Positions 9,459 to 19,584 are shown, counted from the stretch's first letter. The stretch is DNA of 64,000 nt from Mycolicibacterium sp. (GCF_017853185.1 NZ_JAFMJZ010000002.1:1-64000), one strand, 5' to 3'. Program-made: numbers and translations. The notes: a model not told the origin generated them from the sequence alone.

Positions 9459-10514
9459 ATGACGCATTCACCGGAGTTCCACATCAACCGGCCCGGCGCC
9501 CTGATCGCCGCCCTACCCGCCGTGCTCGGTTTCGTCCCGGAGAAGTCCCTGGTTCTGGTGTCGCTGGAGGACGGCCGGATGGGCGCGGTTCTGCGGGCCG
9601 ACCTCTCGGACGGACTCGCCGACAACATCGGCCACCTCGCGGAGGTCGCCGCCGCCTCCGGCGCGCAGACCGTGGTGGCGATCGTCGTGGATGCAGACGG
9701 GGCCCTGTGCCCGATGTGCGACGACGATCATCGCCGGCTCTGCGCGGCCCTCACCGAAGCGTTGGACGCCCATGACATCGGCGTGTACGCAGCCCATGTG
9801 GTCGATCGGGTGGAGGCCGGCGGGGCCTGGCACTGCGTCGACGGCTGCGGGGCGCGCGGCCTGGTGGAGGATCCCAGCGCCTCCCCGTTGGCCGCGGCCG
9901 CGGTCCTCGACGGCCGACGGCTCTACGCGCGGCGATCCGACCTGCAAGCCGTCGTCGCGGTGACCGACGAGTCGCGCAGCGCCGGGCTGGCGGACCGGAT
10001 CCGCGAGTGCGCCCAGCGTCGGGACGCCGACTGGCGGGTCGATCCCGACGAATGCGGCCGGCGCGATGTGGAGACGGTGATCGACGCCGCTGAACGGATC
10101 TGCTCCGGTGCCGAACTCCACGATGCGGAGCTGGCGGTGCTGGCCTGCGGCCTCACCGATGTCGCGGTGCGCGACACGCTCTACGCGCTGGCGGTCGGTG
10201 CCAGGGCGGGCCAGGCGGAGACTCTCTGGGCGGTGCTGTCGCGGACGCTGCCCGACCCGTGGCGGGTGGAAGCCCTTGTGCTACTGGCCTTCTCGGCGTA
10301 CTCGCGTGGCGACGGGCCGCTGGCGGGTCTCTCGCTGGAGGCCGCGTTGCGCAGCGCACCCGAACACCGGATGGCCGGAATGCTCGATACCGCGTTGCAG
10401 TCGGGAATGCGCCCCGAGCAGATCCGAGAGCTGGCCGGCACCGGCTACCGGCTGGCCAAGCGTCTCGGCGTCAGCCTGCCGCCGCGGCGGGCGTTCGGCC
10501 GCCGGGCCGGTTAG
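9459..10514 (+). CDS. DUF4192 domain-containing protein
   Basis: MTHSPEFHINRPGALIAALPAVLGFVPEKSLVLVSLEDGRMGAVLRADL is typical of DUF4192. Confidence 0.88.
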   Translation: MTHSPEFHINRPGALIAALPAVLGFVPEKSLVLVSLEDGRMGAVLRADLSDGLADNIGHLAEVAAASGAQTVVAIVVDADGALCPMCDDDHRRLCAALTEALDAHDIGVYAAHVVDRVEAGGAWHCVDGCGARGLVEDPSASPLAAAAVLDGRRLYARRSDLQAVVAVTDESRSAGLADRIRECAQRRDADWRVDPDECGRRDVETVIDAAERICSGAELHDAELAVLACGLTDVAVRDTLYALAVGARAGQAETLWAVLSRTLPDPWRVEALVLLAFSAYSRGDGPLAGLSLEAALRSAPEHRMAGMLDTALQSGMRPEQIRELAGTGYRLAKRLGVSLPPRRAFGRRAG

Positions 10515-10520
10515 CGCCGG

Positions 10521-11216
10521 TCAGACCTTCTCCACCATGACGGCGTGGGCCATCTCATGCGGCAGTTCGACGTTCTCGTGGCCGCCGACGACGATCGTCA
10601 CATCGCCGTCCGGGCTGGTCTGCACCAGCACCCGGGCGTTCGGGACGACGCCCGCCTCCTTGAGCCGCCCGATCAGGTCGACGTCGCCCTGGACGTGCTC
10701 GGTGAGCTGACGTACCACGACCGCGACCGATGAGCCCATCGGAAGTTGGGTGAGCCGCACCAGGTTCCGGCGCAGCGCTTCGGCCCGGGATGGGTCCAGG
10801 CCGAGGTGCATCAGGCCGGGGATCGGATTGCCGAAGGGGGAGATGGTCGGGTCGTCGAGGACCTGCACCAGCCGGCGCTCGACGTCCTCGCTCATCACGT
10901 GTTCCCACCGACAGGCTTCGGCGTGCACCTCTTCCCAGGGCAGCCCGATCACGTCGACCAGGAGCCGTTCGGCGAGGCGGTGTTTACGCATCACCGACAC
11001 CGCGAGCTGGCGACCCTTCTCGGTGAGTTCGAGGTGGCGGTCGCCGGCCACCCGCACCAGGCCGTCGCGTTCCATCCGCGCCACCGTCTGGCTGACCGTC
11101 GGACCGCTCTGCTCCAACCGCTCGGCGATGCGCGCGCGCAATGGCACCACGCCCTCTTCCTCGAGGTCGTAGATCGTGCGCAGGTACATCTCCGTGGTAT
11201 CGACCAGATCGTTCAT
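10521..11216 (-). CDS. ideR: iron-dependent repressor IdeR
   Basis: MNDLVDTTEMYLRTIYDLEEEGVVPLRARIAERLEQSGPTVSQTVARMERDGLV; DtxR family with SH3-like domain. Confidence 0.98.
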   Translation of the reverse strand: MNDLVDTTEMYLRTIYDLEEEGVVPLRARIAERLEQSGPTVSQTVARMERDGLVRVAGDRHLELTEKGRQLAVSVMRKHRLAERLLVDVIGLPWEEVHAEACRWEHVMSEDVERRLVQVLDDPTISPFGNPIPGLMHLGLDPSRAEALRRNLVRLTQLPMGSSVAVVVRQLTEHVQGDVDLIGRLKEAGVVPNARVLVQTSPDGDVTIVVGGHENVELPHEMAHAVMVEKV

Positions 11217-11277
11217 TAGGTCACCCTTCGTCGTGGCGAGTCTACTTCCCTAGCTGCGACGACGATCGGCAGAACGC

Positions 11278-11317
11278 GTAGTGGGCCCCACCGGAGTGAT
11301 CCGGCGGGGCCCACTAC
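11278..11317 (-). terminator. GC-rich hairpin downstream of sigB
   Basis: GTAGTGGGCCCCaCCGG-agtgat-CCGGcGGGGCCCACTAC, ~17-bp stem, no U-tract. Confidence 0.75.
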
Positions 11318-11335
11318 TGAACTACAGACGTGGAG

Positions 11336-12295
11336 CTAGCTGGCGTAAGCCCGCAGCTTCTCGGCGTTATCGCCCTGGCGGAGCTTGGCCATGACGTCAC
11401 GCTCGATCTGGCGCACGCGCTCCCGGGACAGCCCGAACAGCTTGCCGATCTGATCCAGCGTGCGGGGCTGTCCGTCGTCGAGACCGAACCGCAGCTTGAT
11501 CACCTGCCGCTCGCGCTCGTCGAGGGTGGCCAGCACGTGCCGGATGTCGGTGTGCAGCAGTTCAGCGATCACCGCGTTCTCCGCCGACATCGCCTCGGCG
11601 TCCTCGATGAAGTCGCCCAGCGGGGCCTCCTCGTCGGTGCCGACCGGCATATCCAGGCTGACCGGATCGCGGCTGTGCGCGAGCAGGTCGGTGATCTTCT
11701 CCGCCGGGATGCCCGACTCATCGGCCAGCTCCTCATCGGTGGCCTCGCGGCCGAGGGTCTGGTGCATCTCCCGCTTGATCCGCGCCAGCTTGTTGACCTG
11801 CTCCACCAGATGGACAGGCAGCCGGATGGTGCGGCTCTGGTCGGCCATGCCGCGGGTGATGGCCTGGCGGATCCACCAGGTGGCGTAGGTGGAGAACTTG
11901 AAGCCCTTGGTGTAGTCGAACTTCTCCATCGCGCGGATCAGTCCGAGGTTGCCCTCCTGGATCAGATCCAGCAGCGGCATACCGCGACCGGTGTAGCGCT
12001 TTGCCAGCGACACCACGAGGCGCAGGTTGGCCTCCAGCAGATGCCGGCGTGCCGCCTGGCCGTCGCGCACCACGATCCCGAGATCACGCTTGCGGGCCTC
12101 GCCGAGCCGCTTGCGGGTGTCCAGCAGGTGCTGGGCGTACAGGCCGGCTTCGATGCGCTTGGCCAGTTCGACCTCGTCCTCAGCGCTCAGCAGAGCGGTC
12201 TTACCGATCCCGTTCAGATACACGCGCACGAGGTCGGCGGCTGGGCTCTGGGCGTCCAGATCGCCGTCGAACCTATTGGTGGTGACGTTTGCCAT
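11336..12295 (-). CDS. sigB: RNA polymerase sigma factor SigB
   Basis: Group 2 sigma; adjacent to ide[38 protein letters not shown]; start at MANVTT. Confidence 0.97.
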   Translation of the reverse strand: MANVTTNRFDGDLDAQSPAADLVRVYLNGIGKTALLSAEDEVELAKRIEAGLYAQHLLDTRKRLGEARKRDLGIVVRDGQAARRHLLEANLRLVVSLAKRYTGRGMPLLDLIQEGNLGLIRAMEKFDYTKGFKFSTYATWWIRQAITRGMADQSRTIRLPVHLVEQVNKLARIKREMHQTLGREATDEELADESGIPAEKITDLLAHSRDPVSLDMPVGTDEEAPLGDFIEDAEAMSAENAVIAELLHTDIRHVLATLDERERQVIKLRFGLDDGQPRTLDQIGKLFGLSRERVRQIERDVMAKLRQGDNAEKLRAYAS

Positions 12296-12331
12296 GGTGG
12301 CCTCCTGATCGGCTCCGACTGTCAAAAGGTT

Positions 12332-12359
12332 CAACGACGGAGTTCCGTGGAGAGTTCCC
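12332..12359 (-). promoter_or_regulatory. candidate ECF-type (SigE/SigH-like) sigB promoter
   Basis: Minus-strand GGGAAC-N18-GTTG about 37 nt upstream of sigB start. Confidence 0.55.
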
Positions 12360-12441
12360 AGAGGCCGGCGATCCCACACGTTCTGACGTGCGCAGATGCA
12401 GAAGGTTTTTGAGAATGTATTAAGAAACGGGCCGGTTGGTC

Positions 12442-12858
12442 TTAATAGGGCCGTTCATCGCCGGTGTGTGTGGCCTGAGATTGCGAGGGTTCCGGGCCCC
12501 CGGCTTCCAGCGCGGGCGGCTGGCGGTGCGGAAACAGCGCGGTCTGCCGGGGGGCGTCGGGGTAGCGGCGGGGTTCCTCCGCGCGCCGCGGCGGCCGGTC
12601 GTTGGCGATCAGCACCGCCATCCAGGGCAGCGGGATCGAGGCGGCCAGGATCGCCAGCGACAGCAGGCCGTTGTGCCAGATTCCGTAGGCGACCGCAGCC
12701 GCGAGGAACGCCGGAATTCGCCAGAACATCAGCTTCAGGTACTTCCGGACGCGCTGACGGTGCTGCTCGTCGTAGGAGTAGGCGGCGCGGGTGATGAGGA
12801 CGGGCTTACCGTCGTCGTCGAAACCCAGATCGCGCTCCATCCCCTCACTTTTCCACAT
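12442..12858 (-). CDS. DUF3099 domain-containing membrane protein
   Basis: [68 protein letters not shown]. Confidence 0.85.
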   Translation of the reverse strand: MWKSEGMERDLGFDDDGKPVLITRAAYSYDEQHRQRVRKYLKLMFWRIPAFLAAAVAYGIWHNGLLSLAILAASIPLPWMAVLIANDRPPRRAEEPRRYPDAPRQTALFPHRQPPALEAGGPEPSQSQATHTGDERPY

Positions 12859-12933
12859 CGCGGACCGTTCGAACGAGCCGGATTTCTTACAACTGACTTA
12901 CCGCTGCCGCACTTCTGCGGGCACAATGGCGGA

Positions 12934-13173
12934 ATGGACACTCAGACCATCGAGCGCCCCGACACCGATGAGCGGGTCGATGACGGCAACGACAGCGACC
13001 GGCCCAAGGTCTTCCACTATGTGAAGAAGGACAAGATCGCCGAGAGTGCGGTCATGGGCAATCATGTGGTGGCGCTCTGCGGAGAGGTGTTCCCGGTCAC
13101 CCGCGCTGCCAAGCCCGGCTCGCCGGTCTGCCCGGACTGCAAGCGAATCTACGAGTCCCTCAAGAAGGGCTGA
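12934..13173 (+). CDS. DUF3039 domain-containing protein (Cys/His zinc-binding)
   Basis: KVFHYVKKDKIAESAVMGNHVVALCGEVFPVTRAAKPGSPVCPDCKRIYESL. Confidence 0.88.
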   Translation: MDTQTIERPDTDERVDDGNDSDRPKVFHYVKKDKIAESAVMGNHVVALCGEVFPVTRAAKPGSPVCPDCKRIYESLKKG

Positions 13174-14131
13174 TACCGGCCGGTTCCCGATCCGGAGCCT
13201 GGTTCGGGTCAGCAGCACCGGTGCGGCGCCCGTTCTGCCAGCGTGCCCGCCAGCGGTGCCAGTGTGGTTCCGGCGCCGGCCATTCCTCCTCGATGGCGGC
13301 GTTCAACTCGGCGCCGATCATGATTGAGAAGCCCAGGAAGAACGCGAACAGCAGGAACGCGATCGGGGTGGCCAGCGCCCCGTAGGTGTAGCCGGTGCGG
13401 GTGATGTAGCTCAGGTAGACCCGCAGGCCGGCGGTGGCCACCACGAAGAACGCCGTCGCCAGGATCGCCCCCCACACCAGACGATGGGTGGGCAACGGTT
13501 TCGGCAGCGATACCCGGTAGAGGATCGTGGCCGCCACCACCAGGCCGAGGACCAGCATCGGGTAGTAACCGAATCGCAGGACGTTGTCCAGGCTGGGGGG
13601 GATATGTGCGGCGATCGTGCGGGGGCCCAACGCGAGCAGGGGAGCGGTGGCGATGACGAAGACCAGCATCACGACGTACAACCCGAGGGCGAAGAACCGC
13701 TGCCGGACCGGATGGCGCAGCGCGGTCTGACCGTGGGCCTCGACCACCGAGTCGACGTAGGACGAGATCGCCGAGGAGCCCGCCCAGAGGCTGATCACGA
13801 ATCCCAGCGAGACGACTTCGCCGCGCGCGCCCTGCACGATGTCGCTGACGGTCGGCTCGATGATCTCGTTGACGATGTTCTTCGAGAAGAAGCTGCCCGA
13901 GGTGCTGATCAGCTGCTGCTGAATGGTGGCCAGCGTGTCCGGCCCGAACAGCGGGGCCACGTAGGCGAGGCTGCCGAGGATCCCGAGCAGAAGCGGTGGC
14001 AGCGACAGCACCGACCAGAATCCGGCCTGGGCCGACTCAGCGAAGATAGAGTCGTCCCAGCTTTTGGACAAGGTGCGTTTCGTAATCCGCCATGCGTGAT
14101 GGCGGGTGGGTTTTGCCGGCTGGTCGGACAT
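13160..14131 (-). CDS. YihY/BrkB-family inner membrane protein
   Basis: SKSWDDSIFAESAQAGFWSVLSLPPLLLGILGSLAYV... multi-TM; 14-bp convergent overlap with the DUF3039 gene. Confidence 0.9.
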   Translation of the reverse strand: MSDQPAKPTRHHAWRITKRTLSKSWDDSIFAESAQAGFWSVLSLPPLLLGILGSLAYVAPLFGPDTLATIQQQLISTSGSFFSKNIVNEIIEPTVSDIVQGARGEVVSLGFVISLWAGSSAISSYVDSVVEAHGQTALRHPVRQRFFALGLYVVMLVFVIATAPLLALGPRTIAAHIPPSLDNVLRFGYYPMLVLGLVVAATILYRVSLPKPLPTHRLVWGAILATAFFVVATAGLRVYLSYITRTGYTYGALATPIAFLLFAFFLGFSIMIGAELNAAIEEEWPAPEPHWHRWRARWQNGRRTGAADPNQAPDREPAGISPS

Positions 14132-14189
14132 CACCGTCCAGCATTCCTGACGACGGCCGTCGCGCGGGGCAACGTGGCCGTGCGGGCCG

Positions 14190-14390
14190 TCAGGCTTCGG
14201 CGTCCCCGGCTGAGCTGACCTCCAGGACGGCCGCCAACTCGACCAGTCTGGCCTCGTGCTCCTTGGCGTGATGCTGGCAGAACAACAGCTCGGCACCTGA
14301 GGGCAGCTTGGCCCGGACCCGCGCCGCCGCACCGCAGCGGTCGCAGCGATCAGCCCTGGTCAACTCCGGACTGGTGATCGTTGCGTTCAT
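14190..14390 (-). CDS. small CxxC/CxxH zinc-ribbon-like protein
   Basis: MNATITSPELTRADRCDRCGAAARVRAKLPSGAELLFCQHHAKEHEARL. Confidence 0.8.
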   Translation of the reverse strand: MNATITSPELTRADRCDRCGAAARVRAKLPSGAELLFCQHHAKEHEARLVELAAVLEVSSAGDAEA

Positions 14391-14564
14391 GGCTCCTCCG
14401 TAGGTGCTCAACGTTTTCTGAGCGCTCTGGGCGCCGGCGCCGAGGTGCCGCTGGCGTGTATCTACTGTGTCAGACGTTTCGGCCCGAGCGGTTGTTCCCG
14501 GGCCGTGCAGATGTGGCGTGTCTCACGCTCCGCGCTGCGTCGGGTTTCGTGCGAGTGTGGCGGG

Positions 14565-14927
14565 GTGCACCGGAATCCGCAACTGCTGGTCCATCTGTGC
14601 GACCGGGCGCAGTGGGAGATCGCCTGCCGCCGGACTGAGATCCGTCCGGCTCCGGACGTTGGGTTCGTTCATCTCTCCACCCAGGCCCAGGTCCATCTGC
14701 CGGCCAATCGCCTGTTCGCCGGGCGCACCGATCTGGTGCTGCTCTATCTCGATCCGGACCTGCTGGGCTCGCCGCTGCGGTGGGAACCCGGCGTGCCGGG
14801 CGACCCGGAGTCCATGGTGTTCCCGCACCTGTACGGGCCGCTGCCGGCCGCCGCCGTCGTGGACGTCGGGGAGTATCGGCCCGGCCCGGACGGGACCTTT
14901 CCGCAGTTGTCCACAGGCGGCTGCTGA
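14565..14927 (+). CDS. DUF952 domain-containing protein
   Basis: LVHLCDRAQWEIACRRTEIRPAPDVGFVHLSTQAQVHLPANRLFAGRTDLVLLYLDPDLL; GTG start. Confidence 0.8.
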   Translation: MHRNPQLLVHLCDRAQWEIACRRTEIRPAPDVGFVHLSTQAQVHLPANRLFAGRTDLVLLYLDPDLLGSPLRWEPGVPGDPESMVFPHLYGPLPAAAVVDVGEYRPGPDGTFPQLSTGGC

Positions 14928-15105
14928 GCCGAATACCTGTTCCGCGGGCGATCGCTACTTTTCGCAGTGGAACCCGCGCCCGTTGTCCCTCCCCCGAGAA
15001 CCGGCGGGGTTTCCGCTGATGGTGGCCGGGCGAGGCTGCCACGCGGGGTACCCCCCATCCCGCGATCGCCGCGCCCGGCCACCTGGTGGCACTTACAGTG
15101 CTCGG

Positions 15106-15945
15106 GTGGCCAAACCGCCGAAACTCAACGTTCGCGACACCGCCGATGTGCCATTGCGGGAGGTCTCCGGACTGGCCCTGAACGGCTCGCAATTGCTGGC
15201 CGTCGGTGACCACGATCCGGTCGTGTTCACCGCGACGGTGGGCCAGTGGCCGTTGCGCTGGCAGGGGATCGACCTGGACGGCATCGCACTGCCTGACGGC
15301 GGCACGCAGTTCGAGGCGGTGGTGTCCACCGGCGATGGCACGGTGCTGGTGCTCCAGGAGCAGCCGGCCCGGGTGCTGCAACTCGACCTCGCCACACCCG
15401 CACTGCTCGGAGAACTGCACCTCGAGGTCCCGGAGGGGCACCCGTTGCGACAGGCCTGGCTCGGTGACCGCTCGTCGCGGGGGGAGGCACTGGTACTGAC
15501 CGGCCGGGGCCATCTGATCGTGGTGAAGGAAAAGGACCCGGCCACGATGCTGGAGTTCGGTCCGCCGGGTGAGGCACCGGTCGGCTGGCGCCGGGGTGCT
15601 GCCACGGAAGCTCCGGCCATCGGCGACGCGGCGCTGACCGTGCTGGCGACATGGTCGCTGGGCGAGCAGTTGGCCGAGTGGATGCCCGACATCAGCGACG
15701 CCACCATCGGACCCGACGGACGGATGTACCTGGTGTCCGACCAGGGTTCCACCATCGCGCGACTGCCCGACTCCCTGGATCCCGCCGGCGGCACGGTCGA
15801 GGCGGCTGCGATCTGGCGCATCGCGGGCAGCCCGGAGAACGCCGAGGGTTTGGTGATTCTGGACGACGGCACCCCGTTGGTGGCACTGGACACCAAGTCG
15901 CCGAAGAAGAACCTGCTGCGACTGGAACCGCTACCGCTGGACTGA
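15106..15945 (+). CDS. secretion-signal-free beta-propeller-like conserved protein
   Basis: GTG start; VAKPPKLNVRDTADVPLREVSGLALNGSQLLAVGDHDP...AEGLVILDDGTPLVALDTKSPKKNLLRLE. Confidence 0.7.
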   Translation: MAKPPKLNVRDTADVPLREVSGLALNGSQLLAVGDHDPVVFTATVGQWPLRWQGIDLDGIALPDGGTQFEAVVSTGDGTVLVLQEQPARVLQLDLATPALLGELHLEVPEGHPLRQAWLGDRSSRGEALVLTGRGHLIVVKEKDPATMLEFGPPGEAPVGWRRGAATEAPAIGDAALTVLATWSLGEQLAEWMPDISDATIGPDGRMYLVSDQGSTIARLPDSLDPAGGTVEAAAIWRIAGSPENAEGLVILDDGTPLVALDTKSPKKNLLRLEPLPLD

Positions 15946-15982
15946 TAACGCTCAGACTGAAAAGTCTTGTGCAAGAAGGCTT

Positions 15983-17683
15983 TTAGTCGAGATAGTCGCG
16001 CAGCACCTGGGAGCGGCTCGGGTGGCGCAGCTTCGACATGGTCTTGGACTCGATCTGCCGGATCCGCTCACGGGTGACCCCGTAGACCTGGCCGATCTCG
16101 TCGAGGGTGCGCGGCTGACCGTCGGTCAGGCCGAACCGCAGCCGCACCACGCCGGCCTCGCGCTCGGACAGCGTCTCGAGCACCGACTGCAACTGATCCT
16201 GCAGCAGTGTGAAGGACACCGCGTCGACGGCCACGACCGCCTCGGAGTCCTCGATGAAGTCGCCGAGCTGGCTGTCGCCCTCGTCGCCGATGGTCTGGTC
16301 CAGCGAGATCGGCTCCCGGGCGTACTGCTGGATCTCCAGCACCTTCTCCGGGGTGATGTCCATCTCCTTGGCGAGCTCCTCCGGAGTGGCCTCGCGGCCG
16401 AGATCCTGGAGCAGCTCACGCTGGATGCGGCCGAGTTTGTTGATGACCTCGACCATGTGCACCGGGATACGGATGGTGCGGGCCTGGTCGGCCATCGCGC
16501 GGGTGATGGCCTGGCGGATCCACCAGGTGGCGTAGGTGGAGAACTTGTAGCCCTTGGTGTAGTCGAACTTCTCCACCGCGCGGATCAGGCCGAGGTTGCC
16601 TTCCTGAATGAGGTCCAGGAAGGCCATACCGCGACCGGTGTAGCGCTTGGCCAACGACACCACCAGACGCAGGTTGGCCTCAAGCAGATGGTTCTTGGCG
16701 CGGTCGCCGTCACGGCAGATCCACTGCATGTCGCGGCGCTGCTGCACCGGCAGCTTGGTGCCGCCCTCGGCCAGTTCGCCCATCTTCTGGGTCGCGTAGA
16801 GCCCGGCCTCGATGCGCTTGGCCAGCTCCACCTCCTCCTCGGCATTGAGCAGCGCGACCTTGCCGATCTGCTTGAGGTAGGCCCGCACCGAGTCGGCAGA
16901 GGCCGTCAGTTCGGCGTCCTTGCGGGCCTGCCGCAGTGCCTCGGATTCCTCCTCGTCCCAGACGAAGTCGCCGGAAGCCTTGTCCTTGTCGGACGGCTCC
17001 GGCAGTTCCTCGTCCTCGGCGGCCTCACCGGCGGGCGCGGCCTCGGCGGCGGCCTCCCCGGCCACCTCCTCGAGGTCCTCGAGGTCGATCACCTCGGCGT
17101 CGATCTCGGGCTCGAGTTCGTCGAGGACGACCTCTTCGTCCTTGCCGGCCGGAGCCTCAGCGGCCGCGGTGGCCTTCTTGGCCCGGCCGCGCGGCGCCTT
17201 CACCGGCTCGGACGTGGCGGGGGCGGCCTTGGCGGCTTTGGCCGGTGCGGCCTTGGCGACCTTTGCCGGTGCCTTGGCGGGGGCAGCTTTGGCGGCTTTC
17301 GCCGGTGCGGCTTTCGCTGCCGCCTTGGCCGGTGCTGCCTTGGCAGCCTTGGCCGGTGCCGCCTTGGCGGGGGCCTTGGCGGCCTTGGCCGGTGCGGCTT
17401 TGGCCGCTGCCTTGGCCGGTGCTGCCTTGGCAGCCTTGGCGGGTGCGGCCTTGGCCGGTGCTTTGGTGGTCTTGGCGGGTGTGGCTTTGGCCGCTGCCTT
17501 GGCGGGTGCCGCCTTGGCGGGCGCCTTCGCGGCCTTCGCCGGTGCCGCCTTCGCAGACGCCTTGGCCGCCTTCGCGGGTTCGGCCGCAGCCTTCTTGGCG
17601 GGGGTCTTGGTGGCGGTGCGCTTCACCGGCTTGTCGGTTGCCGGGCTGGCTTTGGTCGCTGCCACGTACACCCTTTCGGTCAT
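15983..17683 (-). CDS. sigA: principal RNA polymerase sigma factor SigA with long Lys/Ala/Pro repeat N-terminus
   Basis: Regions 1.2-4.2 intact ([30 protein letters not shown]...[19 protein letters not shown]); N-terminal (AKAAPAK)n repeats. Confidence 0.98.
   Translation of the reverse strand: MTERVYVAATKASPATDKPVKRTATKTPAKKAAAEPAKAAKASAKAAPAKAAKAPAKAAPAKAAAKATPAKTTKAPAKAAPAKAAKAAPAKAAAKAAPAKAAKAPAKAAPAKAAKAAPAKAAAKAAPAKAAKAAPAKAPAKVAKAAPAKAAKAAPATSEPVKAPRGRAKKATAAAEAPAGKDEEVVLDELEPEIDAEVIDLEDLEEVAGEAAAEAAPAGEAAEDEELPEPSDKDKASGDFVWDEEESEALRQARKDAELTASADSVRAYLKQIGKVALLNAEEEVELAKRIEAGLYATQKMGELAEGGTKLPVQQRRDMQWICRDGDRAKNHLLEANLRLVVSLAKRYTGRGMAFLDLIQEGNLGLIRAVEKFDYTKGYKFSTYATWWIRQAITRAMADQARTIRIPVHMVEVINKLGRIQRELLQDLGREATPEELAKEMDITPEKVLEIQQYAREPISLDQTIGDEGDSQLGDFIEDSEAVVAVDAVSFTLLQDQLQSVLETLSEREAGVVRLRFGLTDGQPRTLDEIGQVYGVTRERIRQIESKTMSKLRHPSRSQVLRDYLD
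17215..17560 (-). repeat. degenerate in-frame repeat encoding [19 protein letters not shown] units in SigA N-terminus
   Basis: Repeated ttggcggccttggccggtgcggc motifs. Confidence 0.85.
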
Positions 17684-17815
17684 GCAGGCTCTGCGAGTTG
17701 GCGCGGGCCTGCCTCGCCGAGAGCGTTAGCTATGTGGAATGTCGGCGCGATCTGCAGGGATACTCACCGCTGTCTTCGGCGGCCGCCGCTGCCCATTGTA
17801 ACGACTCGCAGGGGG

Positions 17816-18586
17816 TCAGCGCGCCGCCTGCGCCTCGGCCGCCGCCATCGCGGCCCCCACGATGCCCGCGGTGTTGAGCAATTCCGCCGCCACGACCGGG
17901 GTCCGGTTCGTCAGCAACGGGATCCATTTCTCGGCTTTTCTGCTGATTCCGCCGCCGGCGATGAACAGATCGGGCCAGATCGCGTTCTCCACCGCGACGA
18001 GGACCTTGCTCACCTGTTTGGCCCACCGCCGGAAGTTCCAGCCCTTGGTTTCCTTGACCGAGGACGCCGCCCGGTGCTCGGCTTCCTTGCCGCCGACCTC
18101 GATGTGCCCGAACTCGGTGTTGGGCAGCAGCATTCCGTTGTGGATCACCGCTGAGCCGATCCCGGTGCCGAAGGTGAGCAGAACGACGACGCCCTTGTGG
18201 TTGCGGCCGGCGCCGTAGCGCTGTTCGGCCAGACCTGCGGCGTCGGCGTCGTTGAGGACGGTGACCGGACGTCCGCCCAGTGCCCGGCTGTACTCGTCGG
18301 CGGCGTTGGTGCCGATCCAGGCGCGGTCGACGTTGGCCGCGGTGTACACCACGCCGTCGACCACCACGCCGGGATAGGTGACCCCCAGCGGCCCGGAGAA
18401 GTCGAAATGCCGGACCACCTCGGCGACCGCCTCGGTCACCGCTTCCGGCGTCGCAGGCTGAGGGGTTTCCACCCGGAACCGCTCACCCACGAGTTGCCCG
18501 GTGGCCAGGTCGACGATGCCGCCCTTGATCCCGCTGCCTCCGACGTCGACGCCGAGGGACTGGCCGGCGTGGCTGGTTTCGGTCAT
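17816..18586 (-). CDS. ppgK: polyphosphate glucokinase (ROK family)
   Basis: [40 protein letters not shown]...[26 protein letters not shown]. Confidence 0.95.
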   Translation of the reverse strand: MTETSHAGQSLGVDVGGSGIKGGIVDLATGQLVGERFRVETPQPATPEAVTEAVAEVVRHFDFSGPLGVTYPGVVVDGVVYTAANVDRAWIGTNAADEYSRALGGRPVTVLNDADAAGLAEQRYGAGRNHKGVVVLLTFGTGIGSAVIHNGMLLPNTEFGHIEVGGKEAEHRAASSVKETKGWNFRRWAKQVSKVLVAVENAIWPDLFIAGGGISRKAEKWIPLLTNRTPVVAAELLNTAGIVGAAMAAAEAQAAR

Positions 18587-18621
18587 GGCCGAACACTATC
18601 GGGTGGCCGGTTCGGCCCGGT

Positions 18622-18666
18622 GACGATTTTGCCGGGGACGATTTTGAGGGTGGCGATTTTGCCGGC
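18622..18666. repeat. three 15-bp tandem units (gacgattttgccggg) in the ppgK-suhB intergenic region
   Basis: gacgattttgccggg / gacgattttgagggt / ggcgattttgccggc. Confidence 0.9.
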
Positions 18667-18689
18667 GACGACTGTGCTGCGATAGCGGG

Positions 18690-19574
18690 GTGACCGACCA
18701 CCATCCCGCCGAACTCCGCGACGTGGCCGAGCAGGTGGCAGCCGAGGCGGCCGACTTCGTCCGCCGGCGGCGCGGTGACCTGTTCGGAGCCGGTGCGGCC
18801 GACCCGGCCGGGGACGGGGCCGCCGTGCGCACCAAGAGTGGCCCGACCGACCCCGTCACGATCGCCGACACCGAGACCGAGCAACTCGTGCGGGACCGGC
18901 TGGCGGCCCTGCGCCCCGGCGAACCGATCCTCGGCGAGGAGAGCGGCGGAGGGGCGGCCGGCGCGGGTGCGGTGCGCTGGGTGGTCGATCCCATCGACGG
19001 CACGGTGAACTTCGTCTACGGCATCCCGGCCTACGGGGTCTCGATCGCAGCTCAGGTGGACGGGGTCTCGGTGGCCGGAGCAGTCGCCGATGTGTGCAGC
19101 GGCGAGGTGTATTCGGCGGCGATCGGCGGGGGAGCGCACGTCAGGTCCGCGCCCTTCAGTTCCGCGCCCTTCAGTTCCGGCGGCGAGCGCCGGGCGCTGC
19201 GGTGCAGCGGCGTGACCGATTTGTCAATGACGTTGTTGGGCACCGGATTCGGCTATGACCCGCGGCGGCGCGCCGCGCAGGCCGCCCTCGCGGCGCGGAT
19301 GATCCCGGTGGTGCGGGACGTCCGCCGGATGGGTTCGGCGGCCCTGGATCTGTGCGCGGTCGCAGCCGGACGACTCGACGCCCATTACGAACACGGTCTC
19401 AGCGTGTGGGACTGGGCGGCCGGTGCGCTGATCGCCGCCGAGGCCGGCGCTGTGGTCGTGTTACCCGACCCGGCCGCCGCCGGTGCGCAGTTGCTGGTGG
19501 CCGCGGCTCCCGGCGTCGCCGCCGAACTGCTTGCTGCGCTTGAAGATTTCTCCGGGCTGGATCCGCTGCCGTGA
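18690..19574 (+). CDS. suhB: inositol-1-monophosphatase SuhB
   Basis: ILGEESGGG...VRWVVDPIDGTVNFVYGIP...HYEHGLSVWDWAAGALIAAEAGA. Confidence 0.93.
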   Translation: MTDHHPAELRDVAEQVAAEAADFVRRRRGDLFGAGAADPAGDGAAVRTKSGPTDPVTIADTETEQLVRDRLAALRPGEPILGEESGGGAAGAGAVRWVVDPIDGTVNFVYGIPAYGVSIAAQVDGVSVAGAVADVCSGEVYSAAIGGGAHVRSAPFSSAPFSSGGERRALRCSGVTDLSMTLLGTGFGYDPRRRAAQAALAARMIPVVRDVRRMGSAALDLCAVAAGRLDAHYEHGLSVWDWAAGALIAAEAGAVVVLPDPAAAGAQLLVAAAPGVAAELLAALEDFSGLDPLP

Positions 19575-19584
19575 CAGGTCTCGG

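Noticed and set aside
15957-15986. Imperfect inverted repeat ctgaaaagtcttg-tg-caagaaggcttttag at the sigA 3' end
   Set aside because: Could be a bidirectional terminator but has an internal mismatch loop and overlaps the sigA stop; too weak to call
16022-18154. 710-aa plus-strand ORF opposite sigA and ppgK
   Set aside because: Shadow ORF of a high-GC gene; composition (Gly/Leu/Cys/Arg repeats) mirrors the KAAPAKA repeat on the other strand and sigA is unequivocal
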